Assembly: GCA_900316105.1 (NCBI GenBank)
Contig: ONBR01000019.1
Location: forward strand, 1 to 32,339
DNA: 32,339 nucleotides
Reading direction: 5' to 3'
DNA from: an uncultured Olsenella sp.
GTDB taxonomy: Bacteria; Actinomycetota; Coriobacteriia; Coriobacteriales; Atopobiaceae
Positions 8,293-15,301 of this stretch are shown here, piece by piece. The position numbers were made by a program, and so were the translations under genes. The notes under the pieces are model-generated. The model was not told where the DNA came from, did no database searches, and saw only the letters and a program-made list of their open reading frames with translations. How positions within the stretch are numbered: the stretch's first letter is position 1; every line of letters starts with the position of its first letter.

Positions 8293-8913
8293 ATGTTCCA
8301 CGTTACAACGTTCGTCAAAGGCAAGGTATCTTCTGTGAGGGACATCCAAGACACCAATGGTACGCTCTCTTACCGCAGGGAGCAGCGCTGCAAGTCCATC
8401 ATCTCCGCCACGCGTCAGCTCTACATCGAGAAGGGCGTGCGTCGCACCAGCGTGAGGGACATCACCGAGCGTGCAAAGTGCGCCCGTAGCCTCTTCTACC
8501 ACTACTACAGTGGCAAGGACGAACTCAACAAGGACATGGTCTCGGACTATGTCGACTCTTTCATTGCCGCCATCAGCCTGTGGTGCGACCACTATGACTC
8601 CCAACGCCCCAAGGAGTGCATCGAGGAGTTCGTCAGCATGATGGTCAAGGACTTCAAGTCGGATGACCCCCTGAGGATCGAGCTCTTCAAGCCCGAGAAC
8701 GCAAAGCTCCTCGACCAGTTCAAGGTCGCCTCTGTCGATACCTTTGCCCGCTTTATGGTGGAGTATGGTGCCAACAAGGGCATCGTTTCCCGCTTCAGCC
8801 ACGAATACGAGGCCATCCGCATGACCTTCATGGGCCTGGTGGAGATGATTACCTTCGACGAGGGGATTTCGGAGGATGTCTTGGCCGAGACCTACGAGCA
8901 GCTCATCGCCTAG
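8293..8913 (+). CDS. TetR-family transcriptional regulator
   Basis: A 206-residue DNA-binding repressor type. The helix-turn-helix is about residues 29-75 and shows the family pattern ISATRQLYIEKGVRRTSVRD followed by ITERAKCARSLFYHYYSGKDEL. The C-terminal helical half, which would bind a ligand, has no recognisable specificity. The start is uncertain: the ATG at 8293 has no ribosome site, and an in-frame GTG at 8335 is preceded by AAGGTATC. The upstream DNA is unusually AT-rich and carries TAAAGACAG (8220-8228) inverted as CTGTCTTTA (8276-8284), a candidate operator for autoregulation. A strong terminator follows the gene. Its target may be itself or the neighbouring HAD gene (inference). Confidence 0.9.
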   Translation: MFHVTTFVKGKVSSVRDIQDTNGTLSYRREQRCKSIISATRQLYIEKGVRRTSVRDITERAKCARSLFYHYYSGKDELNKDMVSDYVDSFIAAISLWCDHYDSQRPKECIEEFVSMMVKDFKSDDPLRIELFKPENAKLLDQFKVASVDTFARFMVEYGANKGIVSRFSHEYEAIRMTFMGLVEMITFDEGISEDVLAETYEQLIA

Positions 8914-8957
8914 CTTTGCGTGACATATCGTTCGTGGCACCTTTCACGAATTCGGGA

Positions 8958-9009
8958 ACCGACCCGGCCCACCTTGTGCAAGCTTTGTGAGCCGGGTCGG
9001 TCTTCTTGT
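8958..9009 (+). terminator. Rho-independent terminator of the TetR gene
   Basis: An 11-bp perfect stem ACCGACCCGGC / GCCGGGTCGGT (8958-8968 and 8991-9001) encloses a 22-base loop and is followed by CTTCTTGTCT. It separates the TetR gene from the zur operon. Confidence 0.75.
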
Positions 9010-9043
9010 CTGCATCCTCCCCATGGGTTACGATTCTGAACTC

Positions 9044-9056
9044 GAAATCTGATTTC
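9044..9056 (+). promoter_or_regulatory. Candidate Zur operator upstream of zur
   Basis: GAAATCTGATTTC is a perfect 5-3-5 palindrome 36 bp upstream of the zur start, in a locally AT-rich stretch. It resembles the AT-rich palindromes bound by Zur in Actinobacteria, such as TGAAAATGATTTTCA. Its position fits autoregulation of the zur-znuACB operon by zinc-loaded Zur. The assignment is inference from shape and position. Confidence 0.45.
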
Positions 9057-9091
9057 AATTTGCTTGGTGCAAGAGCACCAGGGGAGGCGAC

Positions 9092-9592
9092 ATGACAAAG
9101 GGTCCCTACAACACGAAGCAGCGGCAGGCGGTTCGTGCCTTCCTGGACGCGCATGCGGATCGCTACCTCAGCGTGGACGACGTCTTTGGAACCATGCGCC
9201 AGGAGGGCTCCGGCATCGGTCGCACCACGGCCTACAGGACCCTGGAGTCCCTGGTCAAGGAGGGCACTGTCGCAAAGGTCGTGGCACCTGGCGGCGGGGA
9301 GTCCCGCTATAGGATGATCGATCCGGCCCATCCCGATGAGGGCCAGCTGGTATGTCTGGACTGCGGAAGGGTCCTGCCCCTGGACTGCGACATGCTGGTC
9401 AGCTTTGGCTCCCACGTGCTCAGGGAGCATGGCTTTGCCATCAGCTTTTCGCGAACGGTCCTCTATGGACATTGCGCCGACTGTATGGACACCGCCGAGC
9501 GCCAGGCGGCGGAATCTGCCCTGAACGAGGCGGCTTCCCACCACAAGGGCTCCTGCACCTGTGGCCAGAGGGGAGAGGAAGTCTCATGCTGA
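9092..9592 (+). CDS. zur: Fur-family metalloregulator, probably zinc-sensing Zur
   Basis: A 166-residue Fur-family repressor. The N-terminal winged helix (about 1-75) includes GRTTAYRTLESLVKEG as recognition segment. The structural zinc site is formed by CLDC (C88/C91) and CADC (C128/C131). The tail is Cys/His-rich (HHKGSCTC near 150-157 and a terminal Cys), which may add a metal site. Placing it as Zur, and not Fur or PerR, rests on the gene order: its stop codon overlaps the start of znuA (ATGCTGA), followed by znuC and znuB. The usual HHH stretch before the first CxxC is reduced to PAHPDEGQ. GGGGAGG precedes the start. Confidence 0.85.
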   Translation: MTKGPYNTKQRQAVRAFLDAHADRYLSVDDVFGTMRQEGSGIGRTTAYRTLESLVKEGTVAKVVAPGGGESRYRMIDPAHPDEGQLVCLDCGRVLPLDCDMLVSFGSHVLREHGFAISFSRTVLYGHCADCMDTAERQAAESALNEAASHHKGSCTCGQRGEEVSC

Positions 9593-10542
9593 CGAGGCGG
9601 GCCTTTCTTGGCCTGGGCATGGGCTCGGTCAGTCTCCTTCTGGCGGGTTGCGGCGACCGGACGGAAAGCGAGCTCTCCCACGGCGACCCCACGGGCGTCC
9701 AGGTCATCACCAGCATCTACCCCCTCTACGACTTTGCCTGCAAGCTGGGGGAGGGTCGAGTCCGTGTGACCTGCCTGGTGCCCTCGGGCAGCGAGCCCCA
9801 CGACTGGGAGCCCTCGACCTCGGATGTCCGCCACATCGCCGACTCGAGCCTCTTTGTCTACAACGGGGCAGGTATGGAGCAGTGGGCCGAGGACGTCCTG
9901 CGCGGCCTGGAGGGGAGCAAGCTCCAAAGCGTCGAGGCCAGCGAGGGCCTGGACCTGATTCGACTGAGCGACGAGGCCCAGGAAGAGGAGCGCGTAGAGC
10001 ACGAGTCGCACAGCGTCTCCGACCTGGACCCCCACTGCTGGCTCTCGCCCCTCAGGGCAAAGGCCGAGATGGACAATATCCGCCTGGGCCTGGAGCAGGT
10101 GGACCCGGATGGGGCCGAGGTCTATGAGGCGAACTTCGATCGCTGGGCGGCTGAGTTCGATGCCCTGGACCAGGAGTTCCGAGAAGGCCTGGCGGACGTC
10201 AGCCAGCGTCAGCTGGTCGTGAGCCACGAGGCCTTTGGCTACATCTGCGCGGACTACGGCCTTGAGCAGGTGCCTATCGAGGGCATTGAGGCGGATGCCG
10301 AGCCCGACGCCCAGACCATGGCCCAGATCGTGGACTTCATCAAGGACACGGGCATTCGGACGATCTTCTCCGAGGAGCTGGTGAGTCCAAAGGTGGCCCA
10401 GTCCATAGCCGATGCAACGGGTGCCCGCATAGAGGAGCTGAACCCCCTGGAGGGACTTTCCCAGGAGGAGTCGGACGCGGGCGACGACTACTTCAGCGTC
10501 ATGCGTCAGAACCTGCAGAAACTCAAGGAGGCACTTTCCTGA
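9586..10542 (+). CDS. znuA: Zinc ABC transporter substrate-binding lipoprotein
   Basis: A 318-residue cluster A-I metal-binding protein that captures zinc (or manganese) outside the membrane and delivers it to ZnuB. The N-terminus MLTRRAFLGLGMGSVSLLLAGC combines a twin-arginine motif (R4-R5) with a lipobox ending at C22, so export may be by Tat with lipid anchoring. Predicted ligands are H72 (EPHDWEPS), H150 (DLDPHCW), H214 (VVSHEAFGY) and an acidic residue in FSEELVSPK or near the C-terminus. The long His-rich loop typical of ZnuA is reduced to HESHS (139-142). The family block LNPLEGL is present. The ATG overlaps the zur stop codon, indicating translational coupling. Confidence 0.92.
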   Translation: MLTRRAFLGLGMGSVSLLLAGCGDRTESELSHGDPTGVQVITSIYPLYDFACKLGEGRVRVTCLVPSGSEPHDWEPSTSDVRHIADSSLFVYNGAGMEQWAEDVLRGLEGSKLQSVEASEGLDLIRLSDEAQEEERVEHESHSVSDLDPHCWLSPLRAKAEMDNIRLGLEQVDPDGAEVYEANFDRWAAEFDALDQEFREGLADVSQRQLVVSHEAFGYICADYGLEQVPIEGIEADAEPDAQTMAQIVDFIKDTGIRTIFSEELVSPKVAQSIADATGARIEELNPLEGLSQEESDAGDDYFSVMRQNLQKLKEALS

Positions 10543-11360
10543 TGGCAGATACCAAACAGCCCGTGTCCCTGCGGGACGTGAGCTTTTCCTATAGGGGGAC
10601 CCAGGTCTTGAAGGGGCTCAACCTGGACGTGAACGAGGGCGAGATCTGCGCCCTGGTGGGTGACAACGGCGCGGGCAAGTCCACCATCGCCCGCCTGGCC
10701 ATGGGTGAGCTCTCGCCCGACGAGGGCAGGGTCCGGCTCTTTGGTGAGGGCCCCACCTACTTCCATGACTGGAGCCTGGTGGGTTATGTGCCGCAGCTTC
10801 CCAGCGAGGCCGTCTCGCGCTTTCCCGCGACGGTTCTGGAGCTGGTGAGCGCCAGTCTCTACCAGGGGAGTCGCGGCCTGCCCAGGAAGGAGCTGCGCCG
10901 ACGTGCCTTGGACGCCCTGGCCAGCGTGGAGATGGAGGGCTATGCAAAGAGGCTCATCCGCGAGCTTTCGGGTGGGCAGCTCCAGCGCGTGCGTCTGGCC
11001 TGTGCCCTGGTGGGTGGCCCCAGGCTCCTGGTTCTGGATGAGCCCACGAATGGCCTGGACGCCGAGAGTCGCGAGGGCCTATACGGTCTGGTGGCGGAGG
11101 CCCATGCCGAGCGTGGTATCGCCGTTCTTCTGGTGACGCACGACTACACGCCCCTGCACACCATGCCCTGCCGGGTGATGGAGATTGCGGATGGCGTAGC
11201 GCGTGATGTGACGCGTCCACGGGCGGGGGAGAAGGGCCAGGACGGTCCCGAGGTGACTCCTACCGTCGGTCAGGAAGCTCCCGAGGTGACGGCTCAGGCG
11301 GCGGCTGTCGAGCCCATGGCGGACGCCGATACGAACGAGGAAGAGAAGGAGGAGGCGTAA
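10542..11360 (+). CDS. znuC: Zinc ABC transporter ATP-binding protein
   Basis: A 272-residue ATPase that powers zinc uptake with the ZnuB permease. Walker A GDNGAGKST, the Q-loop (VPQLPSE), the signature LSGGQLQR, Walker B LLVLDEPTNGLD and the switch His in LLVTHDY are all present in order. After the nucleotide-binding domain (about 1-222) there is an acidic, Ala/Glu/Pro-rich tail of about 50 residues that is not typical of ZnuC and looks disordered. Its ATG shares one base with the stop of znuA, so it is translationally coupled. Confidence 0.93.
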   Translation: MADTKQPVSLRDVSFSYRGTQVLKGLNLDVNEGEICALVGDNGAGKSTIARLAMGELSPDEGRVRLFGEGPTYFHDWSLVGYVPQLPSEAVSRFPATVLELVSASLYQGSRGLPRKELRRRALDALASVEMEGYAKRLIRELSGGQLQRVRLACALVGGPRLLVLDEPTNGLDAESREGLYGLVAEAHAERGIAVLLVTHDYTPLHTMPCRVMEIADGVARDVTRPRAGEKGQDGPEVTPTVGQEAPEVTAQAAAVEPMADADTNEEEKEEA

Positions 11361-11363
11361 GAC

Positions 11364-12167
11364 ATGCTTCAGTACGTCTTCATGCAGAGGAGCCTGCTCG
11401 TGGGCCTCATGCTGGGAATCGTGATTCCCCTGGTGGGCGTCACGGTGGTGCTCAAGCGCCTGTCCATGATTGGTGACGCCCTGTCCCACACGTCTCTGGC
11501 CGGCGTGGCTGGTGGACTTATCGGCGGCATCAGCCCCGTTGCGGGTGCCGTCGTGGCATGCCTGGCGGGAGCCCTCTGCATCGAGGGAATTCGCCGACGC
11601 TTCCGCGACCAGTCCGAGCTGGCGGTGGCCATCGTGATGGCAACTGGCATCGGCCTGGCCGGCGTCCTTTCGGGATTCGTCCCCAACGCTTCCAGCTTCA
11701 ACAGCTTCATGTTCGGCAGCATCCTCACGGTGAGCCGGGAGGAGACCGTCACGATCGTCGTGGTCTCGGCCATCGCCGTGGCCTTTTGCCTGCTGGCTCG
11801 CAGGGAGCTCTTTCTGATGTCCTTCGACGAGAGACACGCGCGTACCGTGGGGGTGCCCGTCGGCCTGGCAAACGTCGCCTTCGTGATTGTGGTTGCCCTG
11901 GTCGTTGCCGTGGCCGCTCGTACGGTGGGATCCCTGATCGTCTCGTCCATGATGGTCGTCCCCGTGGCATGCGCCCTGCAGCTGGCGCGCAGCTGGAAGC
12001 AGACCTGCATTCTGGCCAGCGGCATCGGCCTGCTCACAACCCTGGGCGGCCTGGTCATTTCCTTCTACGTGGGACTCAAGCCTGGCGGCACCATCGTGCT
12101 CCTGGCCGTGGTGGTCCTGCTACTGATCTTTGCGGCCAAGGCCGTCGCTGCCCGCGTCGCAAAGTAG
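11364..12167 (+). CDS. znuB: Zinc ABC transporter permease (ABC-3 family)
   Basis: A 267-residue polytopic inner-membrane protein forming the metal channel of the importer. Successive hydrophobic stretches suggest about eight membrane helices. The ABC-3 family block GDALSHTSLAGVAGGLIGG, containing the His/Ser segment near the translocation path, is at about 37-55. The later SLIVSSMMVVPVACALQLAR segment also matches the family. It starts 3 bp after znuC with AAGGAGG upstream. It ends the operon just before a large hairpin shared with the convergent dipeptidase gene. Confidence 0.93.
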   Translation: MLQYVFMQRSLLVGLMLGIVIPLVGVTVVLKRLSMIGDALSHTSLAGVAGGLIGGISPVAGAVVACLAGALCIEGIRRRFRDQSELAVAIVMATGIGLAGVLSGFVPNASSFNSFMFGSILTVSREETVTIVVVSAIAVAFCLLARRELFLMSFDERHARTVGVPVGLANVAFVIVVALVVAVAARTVGSLIVSSMMVVPVACALQLARSWKQTCILASGIGLLTTLGGLVISFYVGLKPGGTIVLLAVVVLLLIFAAKAVAARVAK

Positions 12168-12180
12168 TGATCTAAATGGT

Positions 12181-12240
12181 CCGAATGGGGGCAGCCCCCG
12201 ATTGGTTACGGACGACCAATCGGGGGCTGCCCCCATTTGG
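12181..12240. terminator. Large perfect hairpin between convergent genes
   Basis: Two 26-base arms (12181-12206 and 12215-12240), complementary except for one G/T position, enclose the 8-base loop TACGGACG. Each arm itself contains GGGGGCAGCCCCC, which is self-complementary. It lies 13 bp after znuB and 10 bp after the dipeptidase stop on the other strand, so it probably acts as a bidirectional terminator, although no clean T-run flanks it. Word usage is close to the hairpin at 29635-29714. Confidence 0.6.
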
Positions 12241-12250
12241 AAACTCCCTT

Positions 12251-13267
12251 TTAGACCCTTTGGGAAAGCATGCGGCCAAAGAAGGCGCGGGCGTTGGAGT
12301 AGCAGATCCTTTCCGCCAGCTCCTCGCCAAAGCGCTGGACAAGCTTCTGTCGGAAGTCCGGCAGGGTCTGGGCGCCATTCAGCCAGCTGGGCACGTCCGA
12401 GCCGTCAAAGTCGGAGCCCAGGGCCAGGACGTCCTGGCCACCCAAGTCCAGGAAGTGCTCGATGTGGGCTGCCAGCTCGTCGAAGGTCACATCTTCCTCC
12501 GGCCTGACCGTGTAATGTCCCGGTGCGATGCGGTCGGTGATGAAGGCGCGGTAGTAGTTGATGCCCACCAGGCCGCCACGCTCGCAGATGGCGCGGAACT
12601 GGTCATCCGTGAGGTTGCGCTGGTGGGGGCAGACGGCGCGGGAGTTGGAGTGCGTCGCCACAAAGGGCTTTTGCGCGACTTCCAGGAGGTCAGCGAAGCC
12701 CTCGTCGTTGAGGTGGCTCACGTCCACCACGATGCCCAGGTCCTCCATGTGGTGGACCGCCTGACGGCCGAATGCCGAAAGTCCATCGGTGGTGTCGTGG
12801 CCCGAGCCGATGGAGTTGGGGCCGTTCCAGGTCAGAGTGACCATGCGGACGCCGTCGGCGTACATGCGGTCCAGGTAGCCCAGGTCATGGCCGACCGGGC
12901 TTGCGCCCTCCACGGCAAGAAGGGCCGCCACCCTGCCCGAGGCGATGGCGGCATCGATCTGGTCGCCATTCCTTACCTGGGCAAAGCTTGCCTCCTGGAC
13001 CTGCATCTGTCGGGAGAAGTAATCCTGCGTGTGCTCGTAGAACTGGCGGGGCGTTAGGCCCAGGGGCTTCAGGTCGTCGGGCACCCAGACGGCATAGCAC
13101 TGGCACCAGCCGTCTGGCGCGGCTTCCTGCATGCGGTCGCCTGACAGGTGGAGGTTGTTGTGCTGCAGATCGCCCTCGGCGAATTGGTCAAAGAACTCCA
13201 GGGGTGATGGCTCCTGCTTCATGGCCAGGGAGTCCACGGTGTCGCAGTGTAGGTCAAAAAATCGCAT
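12251..13267 (-). CDS. Membrane dipeptidase (peptidase family M19)
   Basis: A 338-residue binuclear zinc dipeptidase of the renal dipeptidase family, cleaving dipeptides, often including D-residues at the second position. The zinc ligands are visible: HCDT at residues 7-10, E in LAVEGASP, H in DVSHLNDEG, and H in ATHSNSRAVCPHQRNLTD. The GSDFDG motif lies near the C-terminus. There is no signal peptide, so it is probably cytoplasmic. It is transcribed divergently from a HAD phosphatase. The two starts are 64 bp apart around a perfect palindrome, which suggests shared control. Confidence 0.93.
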   Translation of the reverse strand: MRFFDLHCDTVDSLAMKQEPSPLEFFDQFAEGDLQHNNLHLSGDRMQEAAPDGWCQCYAVWVPDDLKPLGLTPRQFYEHTQDYFSRQMQVQEASFAQVRNGDQIDAAIASGRVAALLAVEGASPVGHDLGYLDRMYADGVRMVTLTWNGPNSIGSGHDTTDGLSAFGRQAVHHMEDLGIVVDVSHLNDEGFADLLEVAQKPFVATHSNSRAVCPHQRNLTDDQFRAICERGGLVGINYYRAFITDRIAPGHYTVRPEEDVTFDELAAHIEHFLDLGGQDVLALGSDFDGSDVPSWLNGAQTLPDFRQKLVQRFGEELAERICYSNARAFFGRMLSQRV

Positions 13268-13280
13268 GCCGGTCTTCTTT

Positions 13281-13323
13281 CTTCAGTGTGACAATTACCC
13301 CAGGAGTAATTGTCACACTGAAG
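13281..13323. promoter_or_regulatory. Perfect 18-bp-arm palindrome between divergent genes
   Basis: CTTCAGTGTGACAATTAC (13281-13298) is repeated exactly in inverse at 13306-13323 around the 7-base centre CCCAGGA. It occupies most of the 64-bp divergent spacer and its right end overlaps the AAGGGA ribosome site of the HAD gene. It could be an operator, an mRNA hairpin blocking translation, or a member of the intergenic palindrome family seen at 2108-2241 and 14132-14167. Confidence 0.7.
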
Positions 13324-13331
13324 GGACCGAC

Positions 13332-14132
13332 ATGCAGAAAAAGGTAAAACTCATCTTGACCGACATCGACGGCACCATCCTGCCCTATGGGCAGAAGCAG
13401 GTGAGCGAGCGCTGTATAGCTGCCTTTCACGCCGCCATGGACGCGGGCGTGCACGTGGGCCCTGCCAGCGGCCGCGGCCAGAGGCAGATCGCCCCGCTCC
13501 TTCGCGGGGACGAGACTTGCTGTGCCACTGCCCTGGCCTCAAACGGCATGGAGGTCTACCTGGACGGACAGAGGATCCGCGCCGAGGTCCACACGTCAGA
13601 GACCCTGGGCAAGCTGGCCAAGATCCTGCGCGACATCCCGGGAACGGGGCTCGTCGCCTTCCAGGGCGCCACTCCCTACCTGGTGGAAGGTTCCATGGAG
13701 GTCCTGGCTCGCTGCTTTCCCTCGTACGCAAAGAAGGCCCAGGTGGCGGATGAGATACCCGACTGGGAGGTCGTGAAGGCGAACGTCTTCATGGAGGGCG
13801 ACGTTGTCCGGATGCAGGACTTCGCCGACCGTCTTCACCAGGCCATGCCCCAGCTGGACTTCGACGTGCCCCAGCCCAGCTGGCTCAACATGATGACCCA
13901 CGGCTGGAACAAGGGCTCGGCGGTGGATGCACTCTGCGACGCCCTGGGAATTGGCCTGGACCAGGTGGCGGTCTTTGGTGACGGAGGCAACGACGTTCCC
14001 ATGCTGAGCCACGTGCCCCTGTCCTTCGCGGTCGCTGGCGCAGCCGACGCCGCGAAGGCCGCGGCCCACTACCAGATTGGTCCCTGCGAGGAGGATGCCG
14101 TGGCAAAGAAGATCGAGGAGCTCTTGGGCTAA
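13332..14132 (+). CDS. HAD-IIB (Cof-type) phosphatase, second paralogue
   Basis: A 266-residue HAD-superfamily phosphatase. Motif I is LTDIDGTILPYG with the Asp pair, then GPASGRG, the conserved Lys in HGWNKGSAV, and motif IV FGDGGNDVPM. It shares its layout and several blocks with the HAD protein at 7288-8148, so the two are likely ancient paralogues with different substrates. The ATG at 13332 is chosen because the protein core begins there and AAGGGA lies just upstream. Longer readings through the palindrome would start inside the dipeptidase gene. A GTGGGAC/GTCCCAC hairpin begins at its stop codon. Confidence 0.9.
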   Translation: MQKKVKLILTDIDGTILPYGQKQVSERCIAAFHAAMDAGVHVGPASGRGQRQIAPLLRGDETCCATALASNGMEVYLDGQRIRAEVHTSETLGKLAKILRDIPGTGLVAFQGATPYLVEGSMEVLARCFPSYAKKAQVADEIPDWEVVKANVFMEGDVVRMQDFADRLHQAMPQLDFDVPQPSWLNMMTHGWNKGSAVDALCDALGIGLDQVAVFGDGGNDVPMLSHVPLSFAVAGAADAAKAAAHYQIGPCEEDAVAKKIEELLG

Positions 14133-14167
14133 GTGGGACGATATCCCCTGGGGGAAAGGGTCCCACT
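14132..14167 (+). terminator. Hairpin at the end of the HAD gene
   Basis: AGTGGGAC (14132-14139) and GTCCCACT (14160-14167) pair, with an inner ATCCCC-tg-GGGGA helix. It overlaps the last base of the HAD stop codon. No T-run follows, so it may be a processed 3' end or an intergenic palindrome of the 2108/13281 family rather than a true terminator. Confidence 0.5.
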
Positions 14168-14260
14168 CGTCGACGGAATGGCTGCTATGCGATACTTGTC
14201 GTAGCAGAGCGTTATGCTGTAGCTATGGCGGGAGCAGCATGCTCCAGATTGGGGGAAGGT

Positions 14261-15301
14261 ATGGCTGAACGCGCTTTGCATGGTGTCAATCTTTCTGGTT
14301 GGCTCACGCTCAAAACGTGGGTCACGCCCTCGATCTTTGCCGACTCCGGAGCCCTGGACGAGGACTCCCTGGTGGCCGCCATCGGCGCCAAGCAGTACCG
14401 CGAGCTCGTCATCGAGCATCGGCGCAACTTCCTCTCGCAGGACGACTTCAGGCAGATTGCTGCCCGCGGCTTCAATGCCGTCCGCCTGCCCGTGCCCTGG
14501 TACGTCTTTGGCGACGCGGGACTTGACGTCGGCCCCTTCGTTCCCTGCCTGGAGTTCGTGGACCAGGCCTTCAACTGGGCTGAGGACATCGACCTAAAGA
14601 TCGTCCTTTCCCTGGCCATCGTTCCTGGGGTCAATCCTCCGCAGATTCCCCTGGTGCGCAACCACGACGACTTCGCCCACTACCGCGACGACATGCTGGT
14701 GGTCCTGGGCGCCCTGGCAAAGCGCTACTCCCTTCGCATGGCCTTCGCGGGCATCGAGGTGGCCGAGGACGTGGTGCCTCAGCTGCGCCGCGGCTTCACC
14801 CTGACCGACGGCGTGCCCATGCACGTTATGCGCAACTACTATCGCGACGCCTACGAGACGGTACGGACCTACGCGCCGGACGCGACGGTCATCTTGCCTG
14901 ACGCGGACCAGCACGGGTCATGGGGCCGCTTCATGGCACCCAAGCACTACAAGAACGTCTGGCTGGACTGTCACCTGTATCACTACACCGACCAGGTCCT
15001 CAACGCTGGACCCACCGGTGTCCGCCAGCTCACCAACTCCTCGGTCGACGCCCTCAAGGCCTGCAGAAAGAGCGGCCTTCCCACCATGGTGGGCAAGTGG
15101 TCGGCGGCCCTGCCCTTCTCGGACTCGGCTACCACGCCGGAGGGCCGCATCGCCCTGGAGCGCGTCTTTGTCTCCGAGCAGCTGGCCATCTTCAAGGAGT
15201 GTCCGGCCTGGTTCTTTAACACCTGGAAGACCGAGGGGCACCTGACGGGCTGGGACGCACGCGTGGCACTGTCGTCCTTCGAGAGGGCGATGCTGGCATG
15301 A
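14261..15301 (+). CDS. GH5-like protein resembling exo-beta-1,3-glucanases, catalytic residues lost
   Basis: A 346-residue protein with the fold signatures of family GH5 exo-1,3-beta-glucanases: HGVNLSGWLTLKTWVTPSIF, GFNAVRLPVPWYVFGD, DCHLYHY and WFFNTWKTEG. The catalytic residues do not survive. The nucleophile position in VGEWS reads VGKWS (K279, codon AAG at 15095-15097). The acid/base NEP motif is replaced by GIEVAEDV (164-171). The substrate His after the fourth strand is missing (LSLAIVPG). There is no signal peptide. It may be a sugar-binding or regulatory pseudoenzyme. GGGGGAAGG precedes the ATG at 14261 (an upstream in-frame ATG lies at 14225). Its stop overlaps the rsmI start (ATGA), so the two are co-translated. 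Confidence 0.82.
   Translation: MAERALHGVNLSGWLTLKTWVTPSIFADSGALDEDSLVAAIGAKQYRELVIEHRRNFLSQDDFRQIAARGFNAVRLPVPWYVFGDAGLDVGPFVPCLEFVDQAFNWAEDIDLKIVLSLAIVPGVNPPQIPLVRNHDDFAHYRDDMLVVLGALAKRYSLRMAFAGIEVAEDVVPQLRRGFTLTDGVPMHVMRNYYRDAYETVRTYAPDATVILPDADQHGSWGRFMAPKHYKNVWLDCHLYHYTDQVLNAGPTGVRQLTNSSVDALKACRKSGLPTMVGKWSAALPFSDSATTPEGRIALERVFVSEQLAIFKECPAWFFNTWKTEGHLTGWDARVALSSFERAMLA

Noticed and set aside
9352..9585. Longer N-terminal reading of znuA through the zur gene
   Set aside because: It would bury the twin-arginine/lipobox signal. The ATG at 9586 overlapping the zur stop explains the gene better.
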